Below are positions 39,231-49,190 of a stretch of DNA of 64,000 nucleotides, piece after piece. The notes below the pieces were generated by a model. The model saw only the letters and a program-made list of their open reading frames with translations, was not told the DNA's origin and ran no database searches. Position numbers and translations under genes: made by a program. Origin of the DNA: Serratia entomophila (GTDB lineage: Bacteria; Pseudomonadota; Gammaproteobacteria; Enterobacterales; Enterobacteriaceae); the NCBI RefSeq assembly GCF_021462285.1, contig NZ_CP082787.1, positions 4,898,001-4,962,000 on the forward strand, read 5' to 3'. How positions within the stretch are numbered: position 1 is the stretch's first letter; each line of letters opens with the position of its first letter.

Positions 39231-40775
39231 TTATTCCACGATGAACAGCGGCTTACCAGTCATCTCTTTCGGGATTTCCATTCCCATCAGCGTCAGCATG
39301 GTTGGCGCGATGTCCGAAAGCTTGCCGCCGCCGACCGCCACCGCCGGTTTGCCGACGTAAATCAGCGGCACCGGCAGGCTGGTGTGGGCGGTGTGCGCCT
39401 GGCCGGTGGCCGGGTCGCGCATCTGCTCGGCGTTGCCGTGATCGGCGGTGATCAGCAACTGCCCATCGGCCGCCTTAACCGCCTCAACCACCTGGGCGAT
39501 GCAGGCGTCCAGCGTTTCCACCGCTCTGACCGCCGCCTCATAGACACCGGTATGGCCGACCATGTCGCCATTCGGGTAGTTGCAGATAATGGCGTCGTAC
39601 TTGCCGCTGCTGATGGCGCTCAGCAGTTTGTCGGTCAGCTGCGCGGCGCTCATTTCCGGCTGCAGATCGTAGGTGGCGACCTTCGGCGAGTTAATCAGCA
39701 CGCGGTCTTCGCCCTTAAACGGCGCTTCGACGCCGCCGTTATAGAAGAAGGTGACGTGGGCATATTTTTCGGTCTCCGAAATGCGCAGCTGGGTTTTGTC
39801 GTGCTTCATCAGCCACTCGCCGAAGGTGTTGACCAGCGAGGCCGGCGGGTAGGCGCAGGCGGTATCGATGTCGGCGGCGTATTCGGTCAGCATCACGAAA
39901 TCGCCCAGTTTCACCACCTTGGCGCGCGTGAAGCCGTCGAAGTCGGCGTTGACGAAGGCGCGGGTGATCTGGCGTGCGCGGTCGGCGCGGAAATTCATAA
40001 AGATCAGCGCGTCGCCATCCTGCAGCGCGGCGTCGGCTTCACCGGCGGCCCGAATCACGGTCGGTTTAACGAACTCGTCGTTCTCACCGCGCTGGTAGGC
40101 AGCCTGCAGCGCGGCAACGGCGCCGTCGGCGGCGTATTCGCCTTTGGCTTCGGCCAGCAGGTCATAGGCCAGCTGCACCCGCTCCCAGCGGTTGTCGCGG
40201 TCCATGGCGTAATAGCGGCCAATCACGCTGGCGATGCGCCCGGCGCCCAACTCGGCAAAGGCGTCGCTGCAGCGCCGTAAGGCGGCTTCGGCGCTGCGCG
40301 GCGGGGTATCGCGGCCGTCGAGGAAGGCGTGCAGATAAATCATGTTGGCGCCACGCTGGGCGGCCAGCCGGATCATCGCCAGGATATGCTCTTCATGGCT
40401 GTGAACGCCGCCCGGCGACAGCAGGCCCATGATGTGCACCGCCTTGCCGGCCTGTACCGCTTTATCCACCGCGGCGCTCAGGGTTGGGTTGCTGAAGAAG
40501 TCGCCGTCGGCGATGGATTTGTCCAAACGGGTGAGATCCTGATAAACGATGCGCCCGGCGCCGAGGTTGACGTGGCCCACCTCCGAATTGCCCATCTGCC
40601 CGTCCGGCAGGCCGACGTCCAGACCGGAGGCGGCGATAAGCTGGTGCGGCTGCTGTTGCCACAGGCGGTCCATCACCGGCGTGCGGGCGTTCAGGATGGC
40701 GTTGTCCTGCCGCTCTTCACGGTGGCCGTAGCCGTCCAGGATCACCAGCACCATAGGCTTTTTGTTGCTCGACAT
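39231..40775 (-). CDS. gpmI: 2,3-bisphosphoglycerate-independent phosphoglycerate mutase
   Basis: Manganese-dependent glycolytic interconversion of 3- and 2-phosphoglycerate. 514 residues. [12 protein letters not shown] provides the first metal Asp, [15 protein letters not shown] (about 62-76) the phospho-Ser, then [11 protein letters not shown] and [11 protein letters not shown] the remaining metal ligands. First gene of gpmI-envC-yibQ, an order shared with E. coli, where it links glycolysis and septal murein genes. Confidence 0.98.
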   Translation of the reverse strand: MSSNKKPMVLVILDGYGHREERQDNAILNARTPVMDRLWQQQPHQLIAASGLDVGLPDGQMGNSEVGHVNLGAGRIVYQDLTRLDKSIADGDFFSNPTLSAAVDKAVQAGKAVHIMGLLSPGGVHSHEEHILAMIRLAAQRGANMIYLHAFLDGRDTPPRSAEAALRRCSDAFAELGAGRIASVIGRYYAMDRDNRWERVQLAYDLLAEAKGEYAADGAVAALQAAYQRGENDEFVKPTVIRAAGEADAALQDGDALIFMNFRADRARQITRAFVNADFDGFTRAKVVKLGDFVMLTEYAADIDTACAYPPASLVNTFGEWLMKHDKTQLRISETEKYAHVTFFYNGGVEAPFKGEDRVLINSPKVATYDLQPEMSAAQLTDKLLSAISSGKYDAIICNYPNGDMVGHTGVYEAAVRAVETLDACIAQVVEAVKAADGQLLITADHGNAEQMRDPATGQAHTAHTSLPVPLIYVGKPAVAVGGGKLSDIAPTMLTLMGMEIPKEMTGKPLFIVE

Positions 40776-41072
40776 TGCATTAACCTCTTATGAACTTTTA
40801 AGTTGTGAATAGCGCCGCACCCTGACAAGACGCGGGGCTATTCACCCTCGAAAACCGGCTGATTTTACACTTTGCCCGGTGGCGGATAGCCCAAAGAGAT
40901 CAAAGTTGCGGCGAACTGCGCAGGCTTTTATGCTCTGACACTGAGAATTTCTCAGCGTAGCCCGCAGTTTCTGCATTAGCGCTTGCTTATTGGCTGTATT
41001 TGCCGCACTCGGCAGGTATACTCTGGAGCCTTGACTTATTTTTCCCTTAACTGACGGGAGTCGTTACACCCC

Positions 41073-41507
41073 ATGCTGCAAGAAATTATGCCATTCGTTA
41101 GCAAGCATCCCATTCTGAGCCTGGCCTGGATTGCCCTGCTGGTTGCCGTGATCGTCATGACCTTCAAAAGCCGCTTCTCCAAGGTCAAAGAGATCTCTCG
41201 CGGCGAAGCGACGCGCCTGATCAACAAGGAAGACGCCGTTGTGGTTGATACCCGCAGCCGCGATGACTTCCGCCGCGGCCACCTGGCCAGCGCCATCAAC
41301 CTGACCGCCAGCGAAATCAAAAGCGGCAGCCTGGGCGAGCTGGAAAAGCACAAAGCGCAGCCGATCATCGTGGTGTGCGCCAACGGCACCGCTTCGCGCG
41401 AGCCGGCGGAAAACCTGCACAAGGCCGGTTTCGAAAATGTGGCTACGCTGAAAGACGGCATCGCCGGATGGAGCGGGGAAAACCTGCCTTTAGTCCGCGG
41501 TAAGTGA
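41073..41507 (+). CDS. yibN: Rhodanese-like membrane-anchored protein YibN
   Basis: 144 residues. One N-terminal membrane segment ([20 protein letters not shown], about 11-30) anchors a cytosolic rhodanese domain. Rhodanese motifs are [22 protein letters not shown] and the active-site loop [16 protein letters not shown], with the catalytic Cys near residue 96. The intrinsic substrate is unknown; E. coli YibN has been linked to inner-membrane biogenesis. First of a same-strand run with grxC, secB and gpsA. The 297-bp gap to divergent gpmI holds promoters, but I recognised no specific site. Confidence 0.95.
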   Translation: MLQEIMPFVSKHPILSLAWIALLVAVIVMTFKSRFSKVKEISRGEATRLINKEDAVVVDTRSRDDFRRGHLASAINLTASEIKSGSLGELEKHKAQPIIVVCANGTASREPAENLHKAGFENVATLKDGIAGWSGENLPLVRGK

Positions 41508-41535
41508 TTCTTTAACGTAGTTGAGGTGGTAATCC

Positions 41536-41784
41536 ATGGCTAACATTGATATCTACACCAAGGCGACCTGCCCGTTCTGCCATCGCGCCAAGGCGTTGCT
41601 GAACAGCAAGGGCGCGGCGTTTAACGAGATCGCCATCGATGGCGATAGCGCCAAGCGCGAAGTGATGATCGAACGCAGCGGGCGCACCACCGTGCCGCAA
41701 ATTTTCATCGATGGCCGGCATATCGGCGGCTGCGATGATTTATATGAGCTCGATGCTCGTGGTGGTTTGGATCCGCTGCTTTAA
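41536..41784 (+). CDS. grxC: Glutaredoxin 3
   Basis: 82-residue glutathione-dependent thiol reductase. Dithiol active site CPFC at 11-14 (E. coli CPYC), the cis-Pro in TVPQIFIDG and the GSH-contacting GGCDDLYELD are present. Between yibN and secB, as in E. coli. Confidence 0.98.
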   Translation: MANIDIYTKATCPFCHRAKALLNSKGAAFNEIAIDGDSAKREVMIERSGRTTVPQIFIDGRHIGGCDDLYELDARGGLDPLL

Positions 41785-41843
41785 GCGGAAGCCGCCGTTT
41801 TACCGAGTGTCAATAAGGACGTTTAACCAAGGGTATTACACAC

Positions 41844-42314
41844 ATGTCAGAACAAAACAGCACAGAGATGGCTTTCCAGATTCAGCGCATTTACACCAAG
41901 GATATTTCCTTCGAAGCGCCGAACGCGCCGCAGGTTTTCCAGCAAGAATGGCAGCCGGAAGTTAAACTTGATCTGGATACCGCTTCCAGCCAACTGGCTG
42001 ACGAAGTGTATGAGGTTGTACTGCGCGTAACCGTGACGGCGTCTCTGGGCGAAGAAACCGCGTTCCTGTGTGAAGTGCAGCAGGCGGGCATCTTCTCCGT
42101 AGCGGGCATCGACGGCACGCAGCTGGCGCATTGCCTGGGCGCATACTGCCCGAACATTTTGTTCCCGTATGCGCGCGAGTGCATCACCAGCCTGGTTTCC
42201 CGCGGTACATTCCCGCAGCTGAACCTGGCACCGGTCAACTTTGACGCGCTGTTCATGAACTATCTGCAGCAGCAGGCGGAAGGCGAAGGTGCCGCACCAC
42301 ATCAGGATGCCTGA
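41844..42314 (+). CDS. secB: Protein-export chaperone SecB
   Basis: Homotetrameric cytosolic chaperone that keeps outer-membrane and periplasmic precursors unfolded and hands them to SecA. 156 residues: [22 protein letters not shown] and [27 protein letters not shown] are diagnostic. The acidic and Gln-rich tail ends [10 protein letters not shown]. Its stop overlaps the gpsA start by one base (TGATG). Confidence 0.98.
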   Translation: MSEQNSTEMAFQIQRIYTKDISFEAPNAPQVFQQEWQPEVKLDLDTASSQLADEVYEVVLRVTVTASLGEETAFLCEVQQAGIFSVAGIDGTQLAHCLGAYCPNILFPYARECITSLVSRGTFPQLNLAPVNFDALFMNYLQQQAEGEGAAPHQDA

Positions 42315-43333
42315 TGAACACCGTCAATGCTTCAATGACCGTAATCGGTGCCGGCTCGTACGGCACCGCATTAGCCATTACGCTGGCGCGTAACGGCCAC
42401 TCCGTGGTGCTGTGGGGGCATAACCCCACGCAAATTCAAAAACTGCAGCAAGACCGCTGCAATCAGGCATTCCTCCCCGGCGTTCCTTTCCCCGATTCGC
42501 TGCTGCTCGAAGCCGATCTGCCGCGCGCGCTGGCCGCCAGCCGCGATGTGCTGGTGGTCGTGCCGAGCCACGTATTCGGCGACGTGCTGCGCCAACTGAA
42601 GCCGCATTTGCGCCCCGACGCGCGCATTTTGTGGGCGACCAAAGGGTTGGAGGCGGAAACCGGCCGGTTGCTGCAGGACGTAGCGCGTGAAGCGCTGGGC
42701 GACGATATCCCGCTGGCGGTGGTCTCCGGCCCGACGTTCGCCAAAGAGCTGGCCGCCGGGCTGCCGACGGCAATTGCGCTGGCGGCGACCGACGCCCAGT
42801 TTGCCGAAGATCTGCAGCAGCTGTTGCACTGCGGCAAAAGCTTCCGCGTTTACAGCAATCCCGATTTTATCGGCGTGCAGCTGGGGGGCGCGGTGAAGAA
42901 CGTTATCGCCATCGGCGCCGGCATGTCCGACGGCATCGGCTTTGGCGCCAATGCCCGCACCGCGCTGATCACCCGTGGGTTGGCGGAAATGAGCCGCCTC
43001 GGTTCTGCGCTGGGTGCCGATCCTTCAACCTTTATGGGCATGGCGGGGCTGGGGGATCTGGTGTTAACCTGCACCGATAACCAATCACGCAACCGCCGTT
43101 TCGGGATTATGCTGGGGCAAGGCAAAGGCGTGCAGGAAGCGCAGGACAGCATCGGCCAGGTGGTCGAAGGCTATCGCAACACCAAAGAGGTGTTGGCGCT
43201 GGCGCAGCGCCACGGCGTGGAAATGCCGATTACCGAGCAGATTTATCAGGTGCTGTACTGCAACAAGGATGCCCGCGAAGCGGCGTTGAGCCTGTTGGGG
43301 CGCACCCGGAAAGACGAAAAACATAGCGCGTGA
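42314..43333 (+). CDS. gpsA: Glycerol-3-phosphate dehydrogenase [NAD(P)+]
   Basis: Reduces dihydroxyacetone phosphate to sn-glycerol-3-phosphate for phospholipid synthesis. 339 residues. The dinucleotide loop is [16 protein letters not shown] (about 9-24), the catalytic Lys region is [17 protein letters not shown] (near 195), and [25 protein letters not shown] follows. Translationally coupled to secB. Confidence 0.98.
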   Translation: MNTVNASMTVIGAGSYGTALAITLARNGHSVVLWGHNPTQIQKLQQDRCNQAFLPGVPFPDSLLLEADLPRALAASRDVLVVVPSHVFGDVLRQLKPHLRPDARILWATKGLEAETGRLLQDVAREALGDDIPLAVVSGPTFAKELAAGLPTAIALAATDAQFAEDLQQLLHCGKSFRVYSNPDFIGVQLGGAVKNVIAIGAGMSDGIGFGANARTALITRGLAEMSRLGSALGADPSTFMGMAGLGDLVLTCTDNQSRNRRFGIMLGQGKGVQEAQDSIGQVVEGYRNTKEVLALAQRHGVEMPITEQIYQVLYCNKDAREAALSLLGRTRKDEKHSA

Positions 43334-43383
43334 CCTAAAAAAACGATATGCCGGGGCAGCGTGCTGATTCTGGCAATTGAACA

Positions 43384-43417
43384 GGGCCGCCTTACCGCAA
43401 ACGCAGTGAGGCGGCCC
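43384..43417 (+). repeat. Stem-loop between gpsA and cysE
   Basis: GGGCCGCCTTAC (43384-43395) pairs with GTGAGGCGGCCC (43406-43417): 12 pairs, one G-U, loop of 10 nt. Only GTTT follows, so it is a weak terminator or an RNA-processing or stability structure ahead of cysE. Confidence 0.6.
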
Positions 43418-43442
43418 GTTTGGCAAGGCAGAGAGGAATGTG

Positions 43443-44264
43443 ATGTCGTCAGAAGAGTTAGAGCAGGTCTGGAATAGCATTAAATCAGAAGCGAGAGCGC
43501 TGGCTGACTGTGAACCGATGCTGGCTAGCTTTTTCCATGCGACGTTGCTCAAGCATGAAAATCTGGGCAGCGCGCTCAGCTATATTCTGGCCAACAAGCT
43601 GGCCAACCCGATCATGCCCGCCATCGCAGTGCGCGAAGTGGTGGAGGATGCCTACCTGGCCGACAAACAGATGATCGTTTCGGCCGCGCGCGATATTTTG
43701 GCGGTACGCCTGCGCGACCCGGCGGTAGACAAATACTCGACGCCGTTGCTGTACCTGAAAGGCTTCCATGCGCTGCAGGCTTACCGCATCGGCCACTGGC
43801 TGTGGCTGCAGGGCCGCCAGGCGTTGGCTATCTATCTGCAAAATCAAATCTCGGTCGCTTTCGGTGTCGATATTCACCCGGCGGCAAACATCGGCTGCGG
43901 CATTATGCTCGACCACGCTACCGGCATCGTGATCGGTGAAACCGCGGTGGTGGAAAATAACGTCTCCATACTTCAGTCGGTCACCCTGGGCGGTACCGGC
44001 AAAACCAGTGGGGATCGCCACCCGAAAATCCGCGAAGGCGTGATGATTGGCGCCGGAGCCAAGATCCTCGGCAATATCGAAGTGGGCAAGGGCGCGAAAA
44101 TCGGCGCCGGCTCTGTGGTTCTGCAGGCGGTGCCGCCGCATACCACGGCGGCGGGGGTGCCGGCGCGCATCGTTGGCCGGCCGGAAAGCGATACGCCTTC
44201 GATGGATATGGACCAGTACTTCAACGGCGCCAACCACGGCTTCGAATACGGCGACGGCATTTAA
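43443..44264 (+). CDS. cysE: Serine acetyltransferase
   Basis: Makes O-acetylserine, the cysteine precursor and inducer source for CysB. 273 residues from the ATG at 43443, with AGAGGA 5 nt upstream; a GTG one codon earlier is in frame. The N-terminal helical domain is followed by left-handed beta-helix hexapeptide repeats (DIHPAANIGCGIMLDHATGIVIGETAVV; VMIGAGAKILGNIEVGKGAKIGAGSVV). The C-terminal tail ends in GDGI, whose terminal Ile inserts into CysK. Confidence 0.98.
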   Translation: MSSEELEQVWNSIKSEARALADCEPMLASFFHATLLKHENLGSALSYILANKLANPIMPAIAVREVVEDAYLADKQMIVSAARDILAVRLRDPAVDKYSTPLLYLKGFHALQAYRIGHWLWLQGRQALAIYLQNQISVAFGVDIHPAANIGCGIMLDHATGIVIGETAVVENNVSILQSVTLGGTGKTSGDRHPKIREGVMIGAGAKILGNIEVGKGAKIGAGSVVLQAVPPHTTAAGVPARIVGRPESDTPSMDMDQYFNGANHGFEYGDGI

Positions 44265-44279
44265 TCGGTCGATAAAACA

Positions 44280-44308
44280 GGGGGAGCTTAGGCTCCCCCG
44301 GTGCTTTT
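44280..44308 (+). terminator. Hairpin terminator after cysE
   Basis: GGGGGAGC-TTAG-GCTCCCCC, perfect 8-bp stem 15 nt past the cysE stop; only a short T4 follows after 7 nt. Confidence 0.65.
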
Positions 44309-44326
44309 CCGGATACCGGGCAAGGC

Positions 44327-44998
44327 TTAGCCCTGTTTCGGGAAGGTGACGATATCGTTGACCATTTCATCGATCGCCGCTTTCACTTCCTGCTCCGTCA
44401 CCGGCGCGCTGTCGTTGCTGACGGTTTTGCCGTAGCTCTTGCGCACCACTTCCAGCACCGTTTTGCCGGTGTCCTGATCGAGCAGTTGGGCCTCCAGGAA
44501 CAGCGTGGTGTTCTGCGTCCGGTGGCCGGTGGCGGCCATGGTGCTGGCTACCACCGCCGCCACCGGCACCACTTCATAGAATTTCATATCTTCATCTTCG
44601 GCGGACACGGCGGTAATCGCCACTTTGGCCAGCAGCACGCGGGAGCCCGCCGGGCTGTCCAACAGGGTGGTGCGCTCCGCTACCGCTTTTCTCACGCTTT
44701 GGTCGGTATAGTTTCTAATTTTATCCAGCGTCTGCTGGCTGACGCGGGCGGTGGGTTTAGCCGCCGGGTAATAAATCACGGGGGCGACATACACGCCGCG
44801 ATAACTGGATTCTTTAAAGTTGGGATCGATCCAGCACAGCGTTTTATGGCCGCTTGGCGAGCTGGTTTCCTGCAGCTTGCCGTAGTCCGGCAGGAAGCCG
44901 GAGTACTGATCCGTTTTCGTTACTTTGGACGAACAACCCGCCAGCAACAGGCCCGCTGCCAGAACCGCCGTGGCAACGCACAAGCGTTGTTTTTTCAT
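44327..44998 (-). CDS. DUF3313 domain lipoprotein
   Basis: 223-residue predicted lipoprotein of unknown role. Signal peptide MKKQRLCVATAVLAAGLLLAGC; the lipobox LLAGC makes Cys22 the modified residue and Ser at +2 predicts outer-membrane sorting. The mature region matches DUF3313: YSGFLPDYGKLQE near the start, then YRGVYVAPVIYYP, and a variable FLEAQLLDQDTGKTVLEVVRKSYG with a final amphipathic segment EVKAAIDEMVND. Together with the CHAD gene it separates cysE from trmL, which are adjacent in E. coli. Confidence 0.85.
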   Translation of the reverse strand: MKKQRLCVATAVLAAGLLLAGCSSKVTKTDQYSGFLPDYGKLQETSSPSGHKTLCWIDPNFKESSYRGVYVAPVIYYPAAKPTARVSQQTLDKIRNYTDQSVRKAVAERTTLLDSPAGSRVLLAKVAITAVSAEDEDMKFYEVVPVAAVVASTMAATGHRTQNTTLFLEAQLLDQDTGKTVLEVVRKSYGKTVSNDSAPVTEQEVKAAIDEMVNDIVTFPKQG

Positions 44999-45101
44999 AT
45001 GGTTTCCTATGATGAATGTCTATTACCCCTACAAAACATAGCTCATTATCTCCCGCGTCAAAGAAAGTTTTCGGTGCAGGATGAGGCATACCGCCGCGGC
45101 G

Positions 45102-45872
45102 CTAGTCAGTATTGTGATGCGCCGCCGATTTTAACGCCGGGGACAGCGACGCCAGCGCGCGTTCAGCCTCTTTCAGGGCGGCATCGCGCGCCGATTGCCA
45201 ATGCGGCAACAGCGGCCAAAGATCCTGCTGGTGTTCTGCCAACTGGCACCAGACAAAGCGATCGTGCCAGTCCCCCAGCGCGCTTTGCGCCGCTTTCAGA
45301 CTGGCGGCCGCTGCGGGCGCAATGGGGGAGAGCGAGGGGTAGGCGTCGGCGACGTAGCGTACGCGCTTCACCAGCAGCCGCAGCCGGTGGCGATCGTAAT
45401 CCGGATCGGCCAATGCGCGGGCCAACCGTTGCACCTGTCGCCGCAGGCGCTGCCGTAAGCGGCGTTTAAGGTGCCGCCTGCGGGTTTTCAGCAAGGCGTT
45501 GGGCCAGGCGCGCAACAGGGGAGGGAAACTCAGCAGCAGAGGCTCCGACACCAACGAGGCATAACGGTTTTGCAACTCGGTCTTGCGCACGTTGGCCTGC
45601 CAATCCAGCTGATGACGCGCCAGCTCGGCGATCAGCACTTCCAGATCGCGCACCGGCGTGGTGAGCTTCCCCAGGCCGGCGGCGGCGCTGTCGAGCCGCG
45701 CTACGCCGGAGGCGCCGCGCAGAGGCCGCAGCAGGCTGCGCACGCGCCGCAGGTTGATGCGCAGGTCATGCAATGCTTCGGCGTCCGTGCCGCTCTGCAG
45801 GCGCAGCAGCGCCTGATTCAGCGCAGTCTCAAGCCGGCGGGCCTGAGTGGCGATGCTCTCGACGAAGGCCAT
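45102..45872 (-). CDS. CHAD domain protein
   Basis: 256-residue, very basic, Arg/His-rich helical protein. The CHAD domain (conserved histidine alpha-helical domain, a polyphosphate-binding fold) shows EALHDLRINLRRVRSLLRPLRG (about 34-55) and a second repeat HRLRLLVKRVRYVADAYPSL (about 162-181). There is no CYTH/triphosphatase domain, which often accompanies CHAD. Likely a polyphosphate-binding protein; binding is known for the family, the role here is not. Confidence 0.88.
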   Translation of the reverse strand: MAFVESIATQARRLETALNQALLRLQSGTDAEALHDLRINLRRVRSLLRPLRGASGVARLDSAAAGLGKLTTPVRDLEVLIAELARHQLDWQANVRKTELQNRYASLVSEPLLLSFPPLLRAWPNALLKTRRRHLKRRLRQRLRRQVQRLARALADPDYDRHRLRLLVKRVRYVADAYPSLSPIAPAAAASLKAAQSALGDWHDRFVWCQLAEHQQDLWPLLPHWQSARDAALKEAERALASLSPALKSAAHHNTD

Positions 45873-45933
45873 GCGATATTCCCGAAGAGATGAACCTGAA
45901 GGTTATCTTTCCAGTATGGCGCGTTACCGTCGG

Positions 45934-46407
45934 TTACGCCTTGATCGCTGCTCCGGCGTAGTCCAGCTGCCGCCAGGCTTCGTACACCACCACCGCCACG
46001 GCGTTCGACAGGTTCATGCTGCGGCTTTGCGCCTGCATCGGGATGCGGATCTTGTGCTGCGCCGGCAGCGCGTCGAGGATGTCGGCGGGCAGCCCGCGGG
46101 TTTCAGGCCCGAACAGCAGATAGTCGCCGGCCTGATAGCTGACCGCGCTGTGCGCCGGAGTGCCCTTGGTGGTCAGTGCGAACAGCCGCTGTGGGTTTTC
46201 GCTGGCGATAAAGGCGGCGTAGTCGGCGTGCCGGCGAATGCTGGCGAATTCATGGTAGTCCAGCCCGGCGCGGCGCAGGCGCTTGTCGTCCCATGGGAAA
46301 CCCAGGGGCTCGATCAGATGCAGCTGAAAGCCGGTATTGGCGCACAGGCGGATGATATTGCCGGTATTGGGTGGAATTTCGGGTTCAAATAAAACGATGT
46401 TCAGCAT
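45934..46407 (-). CDS. trmL: tRNA (cytidine/uridine(34)-2'-O)-methyltransferase TrmL
   Basis: SPOUT enzyme that methylates the wobble ribose of the two tRNA-Leu isoacceptors (CAA, UAA). 157 residues from the ATG at 46407 ([24 protein letters not shown]), the E. coli length; an upstream in-frame ATG lies in the cpxA terminator. SAM knot motifs: [11 protein letters not shown] and [25 protein letters not shown]. In E. coli trmL follows cysE; here it lies next to cpxA. Confidence 0.96.
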   Translation of the reverse strand: MLNIVLFEPEIPPNTGNIIRLCANTGFQLHLIEPLGFPWDDKRLRRAGLDYHEFASIRRHADYAAFIASENPQRLFALTTKGTPAHSAVSYQAGDYLLFGPETRGLPADILDALPAQHKIRIPMQAQSRSMNLSNAVAVVVYEAWRQLDYAGAAIKA

Positions 46408-46409
46408 GT

Positions 46410-46434
46410 AAAAAGCCCCTCGTGAACGAGGGGC
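46410..46434 (-). terminator. Terminator of cpxRA
   Basis: GCCCCTCG-TTCA-CGAGGGGC on the minus strand followed by T5, 20 nt past the cpxA stop and ending 3 nt before the trmL start. Confidence 0.9.
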
Positions 46435-46453
46435 GCAGGATAGCAAAATCTGA

Positions 46454-47845
46454 TTACTCTGTCTTAGCCGATCGGCGTTGGTGATGCAGCGGCAGCCATA
46501 GCACCAGACGCAGGCCGCCGAGCGGGCTGTCTTCCGCCTTCACCCAACCGCGGTGCTGGTTGACCGCCGCTTCGACGATCGCCAGGCCCAGGCCGGTGCC
46601 GCCGGATTCGCGGTCGCGCGCTTCGTCGGTGCGGTAGAACGGCCGGAAAATCTGCTCGCGGTCTTCTTCGCTGACGCCAGGGCCATCGTCGTCAACCACG
46701 ATGGTGACGCCCTGCTGATCGGCGCTGAAGGCGACGGCAATGCGCGTGTGCGAGTAGCGCAGGGCGTTGCGCACGATATTCTCCAGCGCGCTGTCCAGAG
46801 CGCCGGCGTTGCCGAACAGTGTCCAGGGGCCAGGAGGGGAGGTGATCTCCAGCTGTTTGCCCATCTGTTCGGCTTCGAAACCGGCGTTGTCCAGCACGTC
46901 GGCCCACAGCTCGTTGGCCTTCAATTGCTCGCGCGACAGCTCGCTTTTTTGCTGCCCGCGCGACAGCACCAGCAGATCGTTGATCATCGAGTCCAGCCGC
47001 TGGGCTTCGGTTTCGATGCGTGCCAGCTCATGGCCTTCGCCGTGGCGGCGGCGCATCAGCGCAGTGGCCAGCTGCAGGCGAGTCAGCGGCGTGCGCAGTT
47101 CGTGCGAGATGTCCGAAATCAGCCGCTGCTGGGCGGTCATCATGCGTTCCAGCGCGCTAACCATCTGGTTGAAGCTGGCGCCGGTGGCCAGGAACTCTTG
47201 CGGGCCGGCCTCCAGTTCCGGGTGCTGCTTCAGGTTGCCGCGCGCTACGTCATCGGCGGCGTTTTTCAGCTTGCGCGCCGGTTTCGCCAGGCTCCAGGCC
47301 AGCCACAGCAATAGCGGGGCGCTGATCAACATGGTGACGATCAGCAGCAGCAGCGGCCGGTCGAACATCAGGTTGATGAAATCGGATTGCGGGCTGTTGG
47401 CGGGGCGGATCAGATACAGCTGGTAGTTATCTTCGCCGTCGCGCACCGAGAACGGGCCGACCAGCTCGACGCGGCCGTATTTTTTCTTCTTCGGGTGATC
47501 AGAGTTGTCGGACTGGCCGATGAAGTTGCGCACGATCTGCATTTCGTTGCGCTGCGCGCCAATCACCCGCCCTTCGCTGGTGACCAGGATCAGGCGCTGG
47601 CCCGGCGGGGCCCATTTGTCGATGGCGCGGAACAGCCGCCGCCACCACATCAGGTCGTTGGCCGGATCGTTTTGCAACTCGGCCTCGACGTGTTGCTCCA
47701 GCATCAGCCCCTGCCGCTGCTCGCTGTCCAGCAGCGAGGTCATTTGGCGGGAGTCGAGCTTGGGCACCATCAGCACCAGCATTAGCACCAGGGCTAACGT
47801 GAACCAGAAAATGGCGAAGATGCGTGCCGTCAAACTGTTGATCAT
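46454..47845 (-). CDS. cpxA: Envelope-stress sensor histidine kinase CpxA
   Basis: Inner-membrane kinase/phosphatase for CpxR that responds to misfolded envelope proteins. 463 residues from the ATG at 47845, which overlaps the cpxR stop as ATGA. TM1 about 8-28, periplasmic sensor about 29-163, TM2 about 164-184 and HAMP about 185-238. The H-box is [17 protein letters not shown] with the phosphorylated His at 248, and the ATPase has [11 protein letters not shown] (N), VDDDGPGV (G1) and GGTGLGLAI (G2). All catalytic boxes are intact. Confidence 0.97.
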   Translation of the reverse strand: MINSLTARIFAIFWFTLALVLMLVLMVPKLDSRQMTSLLDSEQRQGLMLEQHVEAELQNDPANDLMWWRRLFRAIDKWAPPGQRLILVTSEGRVIGAQRNEMQIVRNFIGQSDNSDHPKKKKYGRVELVGPFSVRDGEDNYQLYLIRPANSPQSDFINLMFDRPLLLLIVTMLISAPLLLWLAWSLAKPARKLKNAADDVARGNLKQHPELEAGPQEFLATGASFNQMVSALERMMTAQQRLISDISHELRTPLTRLQLATALMRRRHGEGHELARIETEAQRLDSMINDLLVLSRGQQKSELSREQLKANELWADVLDNAGFEAEQMGKQLEITSPPGPWTLFGNAGALDSALENIVRNALRYSHTRIAVAFSADQQGVTIVVDDDGPGVSEEDREQIFRPFYRTDEARDRESGGTGLGLAIVEAAVNQHRGWVKAEDSPLGGLRLVLWLPLHHQRRSAKTE

Positions 47846-48540
47846 GTTGCAGATACCATCAGATAACCGCGGCCGCGCAGGGTTTTGAACCACGGATGGC
47901 CGTCTTTGCGGTCCGGCAGCTTACGCCGCAGGTTGGAGATGTGCATGTCGATGGCGCGGTCAAACGGCGTCAGGCGTTTGCCCAGCACTTCCTGGCTCAG
48001 CAGTTCGCGAGAAACCACCTGGCCCAGGTGTTGCGCCAACAGGTAAAGCAGGGTGAATTCGGTGCCGGTCAGATCCAGCACCTGGCCGTCGAAGCTGGCT
48101 TCCTGGCGGCCGGGGTTCAGCTGCAGGCCGTCGACGTCCAGCGTCGGCGCGCCGGTGTCCACATGCTGCTGCTGTTCGCTCCAGTTGGAGCGGCGCAATA
48201 TGGCGCGAATGCGTGCGACCAGTTCGCGATCGTTGAAAGGTTTGGGCAGGTAGTCATCGGCGCCAAGCTCCAGGCCCAGCACGCGGTCCAATTCGCTGCC
48301 GCGGGCGGTCAGCATGATGACCGGCGTCTGGTGATGTTGGCGCAGCTCTTTCAGCGTATCGATGCCGTTTTTTTTCGGCATCATGATGTCGAGCAGCAAC
48401 AGATCGATGGAGCTGTCCAGCAGCGACAACGCCTGCTCGCCATCGTAAGCGACGACGATATTAAAACCTTCCATTTCAAGCAGTTCTTTTAACAGCGAGG
48501 TGAGCTCGCGGTCGTCGTCAACTAGCAGAATCTTGTTCAT
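47842..48540 (-). CDS. cpxR: Envelope-stress response regulator CpxR
   Basis: OmpR-family regulator of periplasmic folding factors. 232 residues. Receiver acidic pair at Asp9-Asp10 (LLVDDD), phospho-acceptor Asp51 (LLLLDIMMP), Thr in MLTARG and Lys in LPKPFND. The C-terminal winged HTH has GTEFTLLYLLAQHLGQVVSRELL and DRAIDMHISNLRRKL. Divergent from cpxP with a consensus CpxR box between them. Confidence 0.98.
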   Translation of the reverse strand: MNKILLVDDDRELTSLLKELLEMEGFNIVVAYDGEQALSLLDSSIDLLLLDIMMPKKNGIDTLKELRQHHQTPVIMLTARGSELDRVLGLELGADDYLPKPFNDRELVARIRAILRRSNWSEQQQHVDTGAPTLDVDGLQLNPGRQEASFDGQVLDLTGTEFTLLYLLAQHLGQVVSRELLSQEVLGKRLTPFDRAIDMHISNLRRKLPDRKDGHPWFKTLRGRGYLMVSAT

Positions 48541-48593
48541 TGTGATTTACCTCCTGACGCAAAATACGTCATCAACTGTTGGCATTCCATGAC

Positions 48594-48608
48594 TTTACGT
48601 AGTTTTAC
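48594..48608 (-). promoter_or_regulatory. CpxR box between cpxR and cpxP
   Basis: On the minus strand GTAAA-ACTAC-GTAAA, an exact match to the CpxR consensus GTAAA-N5-GTAAA. It lies 54 nt from the cpxR start and 80 nt from the cpxP start, so it can serve cpxP activation and cpxRA autoregulation. Confidence 0.88.
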
Positions 48609-48688
48609 ATGCACTGACGCATGTTTGCAGGTGCAGCAGTACACTGCTCCTCGTTGATTCGCAAAGTGAGAAAGCACGAGGAGTTGAA

Positions 48689-49183
48689 ATGCGTAAGGTG
48701 ACCGCATTAGTTATGGCATCAATGCTGGCAATAGGTTCTACCGCCGCCTTCGCTGCCGATACTACATCGGAAACTGCTCAGACTCCCGGCAACGACGCGA
48801 TGACCAGAACACCTGGCCAACACCACATGTTTGACGGTGTCAGCCTGACCGAACAGCAGCGACAGCAAATGCGCGATTTGATGCGCCAGGCCCGCCATGA
48901 TTTGCCTGGTGTCACTGTAGCTGAAATGGAAGCCATGCATAAACTGGTGACCGCAGACAAATTTGATGAAACCGCCGTTTATGACCAGGCGGAGAAAATG
49001 GCCCAGCAACAGGTTAAGCGCCAGGTCGAAATGGCCCGGGTACGCAACCAAATGTATAACCTGCTGACGCCGCAGCAAAAAAGTGTTTTAGACCAGAAAC
49101 ATCAGCAGCGCATGCAGCAGATGGAGCAACAGATTTCTGGTTTGCAGCAAACTTCTGCCCAGAAGTTGAGTACGACTGAGTAG
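48689..49183 (+). CDS. cpxP: Periplasmic Cpx inhibitor/adaptor CpxP
   Basis: Periplasmic dimeric protein that restrains CpxA and hands misfolded proteins to DegP. 164 residues. Signal peptide [22 protein letters not shown]. The paired Spy/CpxP-family motifs LTxxQ are [13 protein letters not shown] (near 52) and [13 protein letters not shown] (near 128). Its 3' UTR carries the CpxQ sRNA. GAGGAG upstream of the ATG. Confidence 0.95.
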   Translation: MRKVTALVMASMLAIGSTAAFAADTTSETAQTPGNDAMTRTPGQHHMFDGVSLTEQQRQQMRDLMRQARHDLPGVTVAEMEAMHKLVTADKFDETAVYDQAEKMAQQQVKRQVEMARVRNQMYNLLTPQQKSVLDQKHQQRMQQMEQQISGLQQTSAQKLSTTE

Positions 49184-49190
49184 TCCCCTG

